Below are positions 45,628 through 55,383 of a stretch of DNA of 64,000 nucleotides, piece by piece (within the stretch, counting starts at the first letter, position 1; every line of letters begins with the position of its first letter). The notes beneath the pieces were generated by a model. It did not search any database. It was not told the origin of the DNA and saw only the letters and a list, made by a program, of their open reading frames with translations. The DNA comes from Plectosphaerella cucumerina (Eukaryota; Ascomycota; Sordariomycetes; Glomerellales; Plectosphaerellaceae), in contig JAGPXD010000002.1 in the NCBI GenBank assembly GCA_020746995.1, forward strand, positions 4,154,001 to 4,218,000, in the 5' to 3' direction. The position numbers were made by a program, and so were the translations under genes.

Positions 45628-46694
45628 TTCGGATATTCTGGGAGGTAGGATGGGGTTTGTTGGATGTCTGCGACGCGAATGGAGATGTTAGAAGAGAATG
45701 TCGCGAAAATGGAGGCGAGGAGGGAAGGCTTGTTTTGATCTCGGGCACCTCTCGTCGCAAATTGCGCGCGCGCGGAGAAGGGGGGATGATGATGGGATGC
45801 GACGGGAGGGGTTGGGCAGGGACGGCTTACGCGACTGTATCTCAAGGAGAGGTAGACGAGCTTTCAAAGCCGATTTTCGTACGGAGGAAGTGTTCGCGAC
45901 GATGATTTTGGTGTCGAAGAGGGAAAAGTCGGTCTGGTTGTGCAGGGAAAGGAGATGGAAGGTGGTGTTGTTGTTCGAGGGTGGTGCGGCGTCATGTGTG
46001 TCGCGACGCGGGCTCAAGCACACACACACACACACGCAACCCATCTCCCGGGCGGCCTTTTTCTGCGACGGGACGGGCAGCACTCGCACACCCCCTACCT
46101 AGCCGCTGCATGAGGATCCATCGGGGGTGACGCCCGCTGTGTGTCCTGGCAGGCAAATGCGACAGGCGCCGGGCCAAAAGGGGGGAGGGCGGTAGGGCCC
46201 ATCTCCGGGCCTCGCCTCGCCTCGTCTCGTCGCATCTCCCATCTTCCACCCTTATCGCCCTGCTGTCTGCTGTCTTCCCTCGGTTGCGCCCCGTTATTTG
46301 TTGCCGTCCCAGCCTCGGGCGTGGACGAAGGCATTGCGGACCGCGTTTCCATCGTAAACACATCGCGGCCACAGGCAGAAGCGACGGCCCTTCAATGCTG
46401 GATCATCATTGCGACACGCTTGAAGAGGAACAGAGAAGGAGGTAAATAGTGTACGAGTACCTAACATCTTGGGTCACGGTCCAGACCCAGCGCCGGTGGG
46501 GGATCGTAACACAGGCCGCCTCAGGGTTCAGCGTGGCACCCCGTCTGCCGTCTCCACATGGTCCCCAAGCTACCCCGCAATCCGTCAAAATCCCCTGACA
46601 TCAGACACATGTTGTGAAGCTATTCCGAACCTCACCCACTCCATCAGTGGCTCTCTCGCCTCTTGATGCCATCGACTCAGCCGTGACGAAACCA
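45628..46694. other. Upstream region of the small basic gene
   Basis: 1.1 kb without a supportable gene, purine-rich on the + strand near 45650-45960 (pyrimidine-rich for the minus-strand leader). It holds a CA microsatellite. Confidence 0.5.
46019..46035. repeat. CA dinucleotide microsatellite
   Basis: A perfect CA run of 17 bases in the upstream region of the small basic gene. Confidence 0.9.
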
Positions 46695-48218
46695 CTAAGA
46701 CGAGGCAATCAGACGGTCAACCTTGACACGAAGGCGGTCCGAGTCATCGAGAAGGTCACTGATCTTGCCGGACAGCTTCTGATACTCAGCCTGCGCCTTC
46801 TTGAGTTTCTTGGTCATGTGGTCGCGAGCCACCCTCAGCTCGTAGACTGGCATCTCGTCCGGCTTGATGCACAGACCGTCTCCAAGCTCTTGGCAGAGTA
46901 TGCTCCTGGCATTAAGCCAGCCGCCCTCCTGGTTGGCCGCCTGGACAAGCTTGACCAGCTTGTCAGTCTCACCGAGGACGTGGGCGTGGAGATTGATGCT
47001 GTAGAGGTAGCGTCCCTCGAGTCGCTCCAGGGCCGTATCCACTGGGTCATGTTAGTTGGCGCCATCTTCAGATGGATGTTCCCTTCGGGAGACTCACTCT
47101 TGTCCATCTTCTTGTTCGCCTTGGAAAGCTTCTCGTTTGCGACGTGTGTCAGCTTGGCGCTGTGCTTTTGCTGGCGCTTTGCGAAGAACCTCTTGAAGAA
47201 GCCGGCGCGGCTGGGGACGGATACAGTCGTGGTCTTCTTCTCGTCAAACATCTCGTCGTCGAAGCTGCCGATGAGTGTGTCGACGCTGACGTCGTCGCGG
47301 AATGCCTTGAGGCCCTTCTTTTCGTCGTCCATGTCGCCGCTGGCCATGTCCTTGCCAGTCTGAACGGCCAGCATGCCCTTCAAGGCATTATGCATCGCAT
47401 CGTTGGCTCTGTAGAGCGACGCGACGTACTCTAGGGCAGCGGCGGCTTCGCGATCGTGCGTGCACTTGGCGATCTTCTTGACGGACTGGCAGGCTGCGCG
47501 TGTGGATTTGGCGAGGGAGTCGCGGTGCTCAACGTAAGCCGAAGCATCAGAGGTGATGGTCAGAGGGTTGGCCTTGAAGCTTGGATCGCTTCGCCACTGA
47601 TCGCAACGTCGTCCATCAGTCTGAATCCTAGCACAAGGACGTGGGTCGACATGCGTACCTTTGAGAAGAAGCCCTCCAGGTCTCCCATGGCAGAGGGGGC
47701 GCGATACTTATAACAGTTGGAAGGGGTCAAGTACCAGACATCGTTGGTGCGGGCCGTCTTGGAGTAAGCCAGCCCGACAGTCCACTTGAAGAGGCTGTCC
47801 GTCCAAATGAGGTTGCGGTGCTGGGTCTTCACAGAGACGCTGCAAAAGGCACTGTAGATCATCCTAACGTCCTTCGCAGCCTGAGTGGCTGTAGTCTCAA
47901 GGATGTCCTTGTGGGTAAGGATAACCTGCGGAACGAGGGTAAGCTCTTGCCGGGAACGGGACGGGGAATGGGAGCAGAGACCTCGAGATAGACCATGCGA
48001 TCAGTGCCAATGGTCGCAAGCGCTTGCTTGTTTCCAGCATCGGGCTTCACGACCCATCTGTCGAGCTTGCGGGAAGACTGCAGCGCAGTTACAACCGCCG
48101 GCAGCTCGGGCGAAGGTCGCTTGGCATCCGTCGAGAGGAAGTTGAAAGCGAACGTGATGGCAAGCTCATTTTTGAACAGGGGTCCTTCCGCCTCGGCGGT
48201 AGAGGGAAGGCAAGGCAT
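46695..48218 (-). CDS. Unknown fungal protein with C-terminal coiled coil
   Basis: The four-exon model is 48218-47982, 47925-47659, 47596-47098 and 47041-46695, giving 449 aa. Introns 2 and 3 (62 and 56 nt) have good signals. Intron 1 (56 nt) has a weak GTCTCT donor, a CTTAC branch 17 nt from the end and GCAG. It is needed to restore frame (…VYLE|VILTHKD) and could instead mark a frameshift. Residues about 80-160 contain conserved-looking text such as FKWTVGLAYSKTARTNDVWYLTPSNCYKY. Around 200-330 the sequence is charged and helical with a basic GFFKRFFAKRQQK. The last 60 residues (KKLKKAQAEYQKLSGKISDLL) look coiled coil. There is no signal peptide or membrane segment. I do not recognise the family. 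Confidence 0.75.
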
Positions 48219-48852
48219 CGTGAATGGAGGGCGGATGGTTTGCGGAGGAATGGAAGTTGAGGGGAAGAGGAAACGGTAGCTCGGGTGTAAAAGGGCGAGC
48301 TGCAAGGCCCTTGTACTGAGAGAGAATTCGTCCAACTGGGAGTGCTAGTGAATGGGAAACCTTATGATACCTGCATGGCGGGTGGCGTTGGAAGGAGCCT
48401 TGGGGGTGTTTCGTTGAGGAAGGGGCGGCATCATGTGACGTACCTTCCTCCCCAGGCTACAGAAACCCGCCGTTTCCACCTTCACAAAGAATCTGTTCTG
48501 TTGCAGGTATTCTTCCTTCCATTTCGAATACTGGTACCTGAAGAAGGTGCCCAAGCCCGAGAAGGCTTAAGATCAGTTGGCAGGTGCCCTTTTCATCGAG
48601 GCCATCACATCTTTGATAGCTGGAAGAACCATTCTTCTCGGCGGGAACGGATGGCCAGGTAATGTAGCCCGAGGTCAAGCTCAAAGTACACCCTCCAGCC
48701 AAGTGCATCAAACCCAAAGTTAAGCTTGTCTCATCATACAGCCAGGCTGCCCCAAAAGCTCACGTGCAGGAGACAAGCCACCTTGATGTCATAAACGTGG
48801 TCATTTCTATCTCGTCGGTATCTTCGCAATACGCCCGCCGCCACGGACCACC
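48219..48852. other. Upstream region of the coiled-coil protein gene
   Basis: About 630 bases between two minus-strand genes, with no gene seen. It should carry the promoter for 48218 and the GH5 3'UTR. Confidence 0.5.
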
Positions 48853-50325
48853 CTACGCCTTGCCAGCCGATAGCTGCGCATCCTCGCGCAGGTTCTCATT
48901 CAGCTGATCCCGCGTCAGGCAGTTCTCCAGCGCAAAGCTGGCCGCCAGCGCCTCGAGCTCATCCTTCGTCTTCCCCGCGAAGAGCTCCGCCATCTCCCAG
49001 CCGTGATACTCGCTCAGCAGCACCTCGCGCACCGTTCGCTCCACCTGCCTGTCGAACGTCCAGATCTTGGGGTACTTCTTCTTCAGCAGGTGCTCCGGGA
49101 TCGACTCCTTGAGCTTGCTGATGAACGGCTGGTACACCGCGTCATCAATGCCGCTCTTGCTCGCGACGCCCCAGAAGTCGAGGCCCAGCTTCTGCTTCTT
49201 CTCCACGAATGGCTGGATCAGCTTCATGTACGGGCTCTCCGGGTCCAGGTACACCATGCCCTGGTAGCCAATGTCCTTGTACAGCCAGATGCTCCACGAG
49301 ACGTCGTCGAACTCGCGGTAGATCTTGAGCTGCTCCTTGAGCAGGGCGTAGCGCTTCTTGTTGGTGGCGGCCGCGTCAGGGTCCGTCCGGGGGTTCTGGT
49401 AGACTGGGCCCCATTCGCCGTTCCAGATGGGCACGTTGGCCTGCTGCATGTACTCGACCTTGCGCTTGAAGCTGGCGCGCAGCTTCTTCTTCTGCTCGTC
49501 AGTGCCCTCGTACTGCTCTGGGAGAGGGAAGCCCATGAGCGAGTAGTCGTGGCAGCTGTACACCGTGTTGGGCAGTGGCTTGTCGACGGGGAAGGCGGAG
49601 AAGTCCATGGCGTATGTGTTGCCGTCGAGGAAGAGCATGTGGTCGGCGTCCTTGGCACGGATCGCCTTCTCGGCCCGCTCGTACCACGCGAGGAGCCGGG
49701 TGTGCTTGGGGTCCGCAGGCTCGTTGAGCGGGTTGTAGCCCGCAATGACGGGGTTACCGGCGTAGTGCGAGGCGAGAGCCTCCCAGAGCTGGATGGCGCG
49801 GTCCTGGAAATCGCGGAACTCCCAGAAGAGGGCCTTGCTAATACCCGAGTCGCTGTGCCAGTCCTGGTTCTGGCCGCCGGGCACCGCGTGCAGGTCCAGC
49901 ACGACGTAGATGTTGTACTTTGCGCAAATGTCAACGATGCGGTCCAGCTGCTCGAACCCGCTCTTCTTCAGCACGCTTGGGTTGTCGTCGTCCATGAAGT
50001 GGCGGTAGTTGAACGGTATCCGCAGGCAGTTGAAGCCGAGCGACGCGAAGAGGGCCGCGTCGGCGTCTGTGAAGAAGTGGTAGATGAGGCGGTCGAAGAA
50101 GAAGTCGGCCTTTTCCTGGCCGAGAACCTCGGTGAGCGCCGCGCGGTGCTCGTGCTCGTGGCCCGAGTAGCCCGTGATGAAGTTCTCCATGTTGAGCATG
50201 CCGCCGAGGCCGGCGCCCTTGAGGACGACCTGCTGGCCATCGCTGTCGACGATCTTGGTGCCGCTCACCCGCAGCATGCGGCACGGCGGGTTGACATGGT
50301 CGTTGGTGGTGGTGGCCGAAGGCAT
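48853..50325 (-). CDS. GH5 family glycosidase, cytosolic beta-glucanase/glucosidase-like
   Basis: A single-exon protein of 490 aa with no signal peptide or membrane segment, so probably intracellular. It has GH5 landmarks: CLRIPFNYRHF near residue 100, VVLDLHAVPGGQNQDWHSD near 141, GYNPLNEP with likely acid/base Glu202, VYSCHDY near 255, and WNGEWGPVYQ with likely nucleophile Glu304. FDDVSWSIWLYKDIG follows the nucleophile and lies near the end of the barrel. The DLHAVPG-QN motif occurs in exo-beta-1,3-glucanases and in related GH5 glycosidases. The last 110 residues extend beyond the barrel (for example DELEALAASFALENCL) and are helical. The substrate is uncertain: a beta-glucan, glucosylceramide or flavonoid glycoside are all possible. 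Confidence 0.92.
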   Translation of the reverse strand: MPSATTTNDHVNPPCRMLRVSGTKIVDSDGQQVVLKGAGLGGMLNMENFITGYSGHEHEHRAALTEVLGQEKADFFFDRLIYHFFTDADAALFASLGFNCLRIPFNYRHFMDDDNPSVLKKSGFEQLDRIVDICAKYNIYVVLDLHAVPGGQNQDWHSDSGISKALFWEFRDFQDRAIQLWEALASHYAGNPVIAGYNPLNEPADPKHTRLLAWYERAEKAIRAKDADHMLFLDGNTYAMDFSAFPVDKPLPNTVYSCHDYSLMGFPLPEQYEGTDEQKKKLRASFKRKVEYMQQANVPIWNGEWGPVYQNPRTDPDAAATNKKRYALLKEQLKIYREFDDVSWSIWLYKDIGYQGMVYLDPESPYMKLIQPFVEKKQKLGLDFWGVASKSGIDDAVYQPFISKLKESIPEHLLKKKYPKIWTFDRQVERTVREVLLSEYHGWEMAELFAGKTKDELEALAASFALENCLTRDQLNENLREDAQLSAGKA

Positions 50326-50427
50326 GTTGAGAGAAGGTGTGAGGTGAGGTGAAGGGGAAAGGGGGGAGAGGGAAAAAGGGGTCGATGAGGTTGAGCCAGA
50401 TGAGACCAGGGAAGACTTGAATTTGTG

Positions 50428-50434
50428 CTTTATA
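50428..50434 (-). promoter_or_regulatory. TATA box of the GH5 gene
   Basis: On the minus strand it reads TATAAAG, about 105 nt before the ATG at 50325. Confidence 0.5.
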
Positions 50435-50795
50435 CGTACCCTTCCACCTCAAATGCATATTACTAACGCGACCACATCTCTATCTCCGCCGTCTTCCCGC
50501 TCCCCTCCAGTTGCTCCTCATCGGCATCCTGGGGCGGATGGTTGTCCGGCGATCCTCCCCCACACCTCGCCTCTTAACTGCGATACTCCGCGACGGTCAA
50601 CTCCAGTGGGGCACACACCTGACGGTAATGCCGGTAGCTCGGCATTCCTCCGCAATAGTGCATGAGGCCCAGCCTATCTGACTCGCTCAGGGGGTCCCAT
50701 GGGGCTGGTTCCCGTCTCCAGAGCCCGGACACATCCGAGGACAAGGCCGAGTTCGTCGATACAAGATGGAGTTCGATCAGGCTTGGAACCACGTG

Positions 50796-50845
50796 GACTT
50801 CAGGCTAAATGCACATTTCTCCAGTCTGCTATTTAGCCTGAAGTC
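50796..50845. repeat. Perfect 15-bp inverted repeat with 20-base loop
   Basis: Arm GACTTCAGGCTAAAT at 50796-50810 is repeated as its exact reverse complement at 50831-50845. The transcript of either strand could form a 15-bp hairpin. It lies about 90 bases beyond the restored stop of the Zn2Cys6 gene, so it may affect 3' processing. Alternatively it could be the remains of a small mobile element. Confidence 0.85.
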
Positions 50846-50894
50846 GTGGACATCGGGAGTTTAAATCGGATCATGATGTTTGTGGGCCCCGATG

Positions 50895-52850
50895 TCAGGG
50901 TGTCGATGTCAGCGTTCCACTTGTACATGACAGAAGTTCAGCCCATGGCGCCATACAACCCCCATTCAAGCATGTATCTTGTTTCCTCGAGCTCGTGGAC
51001 CTCGCCGCTCCAGACCTCGTGCAGCTGCACCACGGCTGACACGGCCAGCGTCCAGCCGGGGGCATAGTGAGGCAACAACCGGTCCCGTGGCCTCCCCCCT
51101 CGGACCGGTTGTGGAGCGCTACCGCCAGCAGCGCCAGGGCGCTCCTCGAGCACGATTGCATCATGGGGAAGGTTCCGTGATGTCTGTGCCTGTACCCCGG
51201 TTCGTTGACGGCCAGCCGCAGCGCGTGGTGATCTAGGGCCTTCTGCGCCAGGGCCGTGAACGGGGCCAGTATCGAGGCCTCCAGGGCCAGGTGGTCAATG
51301 TGTGCCACCAGGAACGGCCAGTAGATCATCTCAAACAGGTTCTGGCTGTGACCCCTGAGCACGAAGCGGCACACGTCGTCGTCCTCGGGCGGCGCGTCGA
51401 AGGATAGCGTCGGCGGTAACGAGTTGATCCACTCGTGGATCTGGGCCTCGTATGCAGGCGTGGCCGATGCCGCGGCGTGCAGGAAGGCGAGACGCGTGGG
51501 ATGGGTCTTCTGCATCGTCTCCAGGTCGTCGCCGATGCGGGCGGCCAGGCGGCGCAGGGATATCTCGGCAAGGTAAAAGTACCACGACGTCTGCTCGCGC
51601 TGTTGGTCGGGGGTCATCTCGGAGGCGTCCCCGGGCCTCGGCGCAGGAGGTGTGGGGAAGAAGGACGGGTACAGGTTGACGCCGTGGTCGTTGGGGGAGA
51701 AGTCGGCCATGCGCATAGCACTGCGCAGCTCACGCTCCGACTTCCACGCCGACCAGTACACGGCTTGATGAAGCGAGTCAAACTCGTGATGGCCCCGCGG
51801 GGTGGCGCCCGCTTGTTCCACGGCGGCGGCGAGGTGCTGCTGCTCTTGAGAGAGGAAGCGGAGCTGTTGGCAGTGCGCGAGGGCCTGCACAAAATACCGC
51901 CAGGCCTTTGTGGGCTGGAAGATGCACATCATGAAGACGCCTGACAGGAAGAGGCACTGCGGGGCGAGTATGTCGTCCAGACACAGCAGAGTGCCGATGC
52001 GCTTCTGAGCCGCATGGAAGAAGGACATTGCGCTGCCGTACGCCGGGGTGCCGGGCATGGTCTCGTAGCTGGGCCCAAAGGGGGTGGCGATGGAGCCCAG
52101 GGCGCAGATGAGCAGGGACAGACACGAGTCGGGTGACCAGTCGATGCCATTGAGGATTGTGGACTCGACCACGCGTCGGGTGGCGGCCTCGTCAAAGATT
52201 GGGTTTTTGACGTGAACGTATTTGAAGAAGCTGTTGAGCAAGTCCTTCACGCGAACAGGCTCGAGGTCGACGCCGCCCAGGAATGAGGACGCCGGCGAGG
52301 TTGAGGCTCCTAGGAGCGGTGGCGGAGGCTGTAGCTGCTGCTGCTCAGGGGAACGACGGGCCCCGCTGAAGCATGGCCATGAGAGCACGGCGTCTAGCCC
52401 CAGCGGTACGACCATACCCATCTCAATGGGGTGAGCATCGCGCCGGCCAGCACTTTGCAGGGGCTCCTGGGCCACGACCCTCATCTTGTGGTACGGGTCG
52501 TCCGACTCGCCCCCTAAGGATGCAGCCTTCAGGAGCTCCTCGAGATCGTCTAGCCGTTCCAGGATTTTGAGGCTCGCCGGGTCGAAGCTGGACAGGTCCA
52601 CTGGTGACTGGATGCACGTAGCTCCGACCTTGAGGCAGAAGGAGCACGACGGCTTGAGGTTGTCGCACTTTGTTCGGCGAGCCCGACACACCTGGCATGC
52701 TTTGACCGCGCGGCGACGCTGGTATGATGCCGTCCCTCGCGGAGGAGGTCTCGAATTCCGCGCGGGCTGGGCGGCTGTGGTCTGACTCTGAGGCTCCTCC
52801 GTCGTCGGGGAGGGGACTGAGGCGCCATCGTCGGCTGGCGGCGGCTCCAT
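50895..52850 (-). CDS. Zn2Cys6 fungal transcription factor, apparently frameshifted near the C-terminus
   Basis: The frame as read is 651 aa. A Zn2Cys6 binuclear cluster occupies residues 52-79 (Cys52, 55, 62, 69, 72, 79; spacing CX2CX6CX6CX2CX6C) and binds CGG-type DNA sites. Residues from about 200 to 560 match the fungal-specific regulatory domain, for example LLNSFFKYVHVKNPIFDE and RHHGTFPMMQSCSRSALALL. From about residue 584 the sequence turns into Cys/Ser/Pro-rich text unlike the family. In the next frame, the DNA encodes LLPHYAPGWTLAVSAVVQ and ends at a stop at 50938-50940. The switch lies at a run of six C (51094-51099 on the + strand), where one missing base would explain it. So either the assembly has an error or the gene has lost its C-terminal tail. 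The region is shared with a divergent sugar transporter. Confidence 0.88.
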   Translation of the reverse strand: MEPPPADDGASVPSPTTEEPQSQTTAAQPARNSRPPPRGTASYQRRRAVKACQVCRARRTKCDNLKPSCSFCLKVGATCIQSPVDLSSFDPASLKILERLDDLEELLKAASLGGESDDPYHKMRVVAQEPLQSAGRRDAHPIEMGMVVPLGLDAVLSWPCFSGARRSPEQQQLQPPPPLLGASTSPASSFLGGVDLEPVRVKDLLNSFFKYVHVKNPIFDEAATRRVVESTILNGIDWSPDSCLSLLICALGSIATPFGPSYETMPGTPAYGSAMSFFHAAQKRIGTLLCLDDILAPQCLFLSGVFMMCIFQPTKAWRYFVQALAHCQQLRFLSQEQQHLAAAVEQAGATPRGHHEFDSLHQAVYWSAWKSERELRSAMRMADFSPNDHGVNLYPSFFPTPPAPRPGDASEMTPDQQREQTSWYFYLAEISLRRLAARIGDDLETMQKTHPTRLAFLHAAASATPAYEAQIHEWINSLPPTLSFDAPPEDDDVCRFVLRGHSQNLFEMIYWPFLVAHIDHLALEASILAPFTALAQKALDHHALRLAVNEPGYRHRHHGTFPMMQSCSRSALALLAVALHNRSEGGGHGTGCCLTMPPAGRWPCQPWCSCTRSGAARSTSSRKQDTCLNGGCMAPWAELLSCTSGTLTSTP

Positions 52851-52914
52851 CTTCTGGGGCCGGGTTCGGATTCTTGCGGGATGAAAAGAGCGGGTGGTCC
52901 GGGGTATGAGCCGA

Positions 52915-52933
52915 GGGGGGGGGGGGGGGGGGG
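52915..52933. repeat. Run of 19 G
   Basis: 19 consecutive G on the + strand, 65 nt upstream of the regulator start codon and thus probably in its leader (as a C run in the RNA). Confidence 0.9.
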
Positions 52934-53400
52934 CGTTTGTGCGGGATGAGACGCGGGATGCTCACCGATGATGAGCACAAAGTGATGATGATGGTCGTCC
53001 GGGCGGCGAAGTTGTGAGGGGCCATCTCAAGTCTCGCGGATTGTCGCTTTCTTAAGGGCCAGGCCCGGAGAAATAGGGAGGGACTAACCATTCTAGGCAT
53101 GGCGTCTGCGAATCACGAGAGCCACCGCGGTCTTCCAAGCGGCAACAAACGACTGACTCGCAACGACGCTATCCCCGGCCGCGGAGTATCGCCCCTAAAC
53201 ACCACACCACCACCATCCATGCCAGCCCGCCGCAACCCATTTCCCCAGATCCCAAGACCCCGGACGCTTCCCCCCTGGCCCCAAGGTTTCCCTAGCGCCG
53301 GGCCCACGTTCTGGATTTCTCCCCCTCGGTCAACTCGGACGACGTTCGGTCCAACGAGCAGAGTCAGACGACGTGATCGTGGAGGAGACTGAGACGAGGA

Positions 53401-53406
53401 TATAAG
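53401..53406 (+). promoter_or_regulatory. TATA box of the sugar transporter
   Basis: TATAAG preceded by GA, 135 nt before the ATG at 53536. Confidence 0.5.
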
Positions 53407-53535
53407 TTCCGGGGTCCTGCCCATCATTTTTGTCTCCCCCGGACTCAGACGCTGTCGATCATCGCGCTCGCACTTCCTCCCCCAGAGTTACCCCGGAAAC
53501 AACCATCTACCCCCAGATCCAAGTCAACCGTCACC

Positions 53536-55167
53536 ATGGACAAGATTGACGGCAGCGAGACCAATGGCGCGGTTCAGGCGACCGTCTCCCACCACGACGC
53601 GAAGGAGACCCTGACCTCGAGCGCTCTCCAGGAGGAACACGACTTGACCCTGGGAGAGGTCTTCAAGAACCACAAGCTCATCGTATGGTGGTGCTTCTAT
53701 TGGGCCATGGCTGCCATTGGCTGGTGAGCAGCCCCCTTGCCCCCTTTTCCCTACCCCTGAAGACACCCGCTAACCTACTTCCCTCCCAGGGGTTTCGATG
53801 CCCAGATCAACGGTGCCATGATCGGCGTGGCTTCTTTCCGCCGCGACTTCGGATACGTCCTCGACGGCGAGGCCATTCTCCCCGCCGACTGGCAGACGGC
53901 CTTCAACGCCATCAGCGTCGTCGGCCAGTTCTTCGGCGGCTTCATGGCCAGTGATCTCGCCGACCGCATCGGCCGCCGTTGGTCCCTTCTCGCCGGTGTC
54001 ATTATCTGCGCCGGCGGTGCTGTGGGCGAGATTGCCAGCGAGACTCGGGTCGCCTTCCTCTTCTCCAAGCTCATCATCGGCTGGGGTCTTGGCTTCTACC
54101 TCACCCTTGCGCCTCTTATGGCTTCCGAGTTGGCTCCGGTCGCCCTGCGTGGCTACGCCTCGGCCGGCATCAACCTCGGTATCGCCCTTGGCCAGCTCAT
54201 CAGCAACGGCGTCGTCAAGGCTTTCGGACAACGCGACGACCGCTGGGCCTACCGTGGTCCCTTTGCCACCCAGCTCTTCTTCGTCGGCTTCCTCCTCGCC
54301 TTCCTGCCGTTCTCCCCTGAGAGCCCTTGGTACCTCGTCCGCAAGGGCAAGAAGGAGGCCGCCCTCAAGAACATCCGCAAGCTGTTTGGTGCCAACTACG
54401 ATTCCGAGAAGCGTCTTCTCGCTGTTGAGGCCACTGTCGAGGCCGAGTCCCTGAACATGAACAAGCTCGCCGGCGTCGGCTTCATCGACTGCTTCAAGGG
54501 CACGAACCGACTCCGCACCGGTATCTCCATGGGCGTCTTCGTCTGCCAGCACGTTGTTGGTATCGTCTTCGTCCTCGGTTACTCGACCTACTTCTTCCAG
54601 CTGGCCGGACTTGACGTCGCAAAGTCGTTCGATCTCGGTGTTGGTGTCACTGCCTGCGGCGTCGCCGGTAACATCTGCTCCTGGTTCGTCGTCGAGCGCT
54701 ACGGCCGCCGCCCCATCTTCCTCGGCGGCATGGGTGGTCTTGCGGCTCTTCTGCTCCTCATCGGCATCATGGATGTGGTGCCTACTGCTGGAGCTGGCTG
54801 GGTTCAGGCCGGTAGCACCGTCGTGTACGCCTTTGTGTACTTCATGACGATCGGCGCCATGGCATTCGCTATCCTCGGCGAGGTCTCCAGCACCGTCCTG
54901 CGCGCCAAGAGCATGGCTCTGGCTACTGCCACGCAGGCTATCATGGGCATTATCATGTCTTTCGCCATCCCGTACATGGTCAACCCCGACGAGGGCAACC
55001 TCAAGGGAAAGGTCGGCTTCATCTTTGGAGGTCTGTCGCTTTTCGGCCTGGTTGGCGCCTGGTTCCTCGTGCCTGAGCTCAAGGGCAAGACTTTTGACGA
55101 GATCGACCGGCTGTTTGCGGCAAAGGTTCCCCCTCGCAAGATGGGTAGCTATCAGGATGAGGACTAG
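53536..55167 (+). CDS. Sugar transporter, alpha-glucoside permease type (major facilitator)
   Basis: The two-exon model is 53536-53723 and 53790-55167, giving 521 aa. The intron is 66 nt (GTGAGC, GCTAACC branch, CCCAG) and splits the Trp codon of IGW|GFDA. Twelve membrane segments are expected. Motifs are ASDLADRIGRRWSLL, ELAPVALRGYASAG, PESPWYLVRKGKKEAA, VFVCQHVVGIVFVLGY (in place of the QQxxG block) and PELKGKTFDEID near the end. This pattern fits fungal maltose/alpha-glucoside permeases of the plasma membrane; the actual sugar is unknown. The N-terminal 45 residues are a hydrophilic cytosolic tail. The head-to-head Zn2Cys6 gene is the likely regulator. Confidence 0.92.
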
Positions 55168-55383
55168 TCGTGTCGACTAGGGTGCCCTGATATCTTGGGT
55201 TTCGAAATCTTCAAGTTTTAGTCATATTCAAAAAGAACTTTTAGCAATTACATCAGTGAAACCATGCGCATGCGCCGCTCACCTTGCCTACACACAAACA
55301 CAATCCTAGCCCCACGTCTATCTGGACACATTTGTGAGAATGAAGCTACGTGTGCTGAGGAATGCTGCCCGCAGGCTGCGATA

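Larger units (their letters stand above)
50326..50937. other. Intergenic region between GH5 and the Zn2Cys6 gene
   Basis: Contains the GH5 promoter at left and the end of the regulator gene at right. A strong stem-loop lies at 50796-50845. Confidence 0.5.
52851..53535. promoter_or_regulatory. Divergent promoter of Zn2Cys6 regulator and sugar transporter
   Basis: 685 bases between the two start codons, with a poly-G run near the regulator and a TATA box near the transporter. The head-to-head layout suggests the regulator controls the transporter (inference). Confidence 0.6.

Noticed and set aside
49003..50352. 449-codon plus-strand frame opposite the GH5 gene
   Set aside because: Antisense composition without motifs; the minus strand has the GH5 catalytic blocks.
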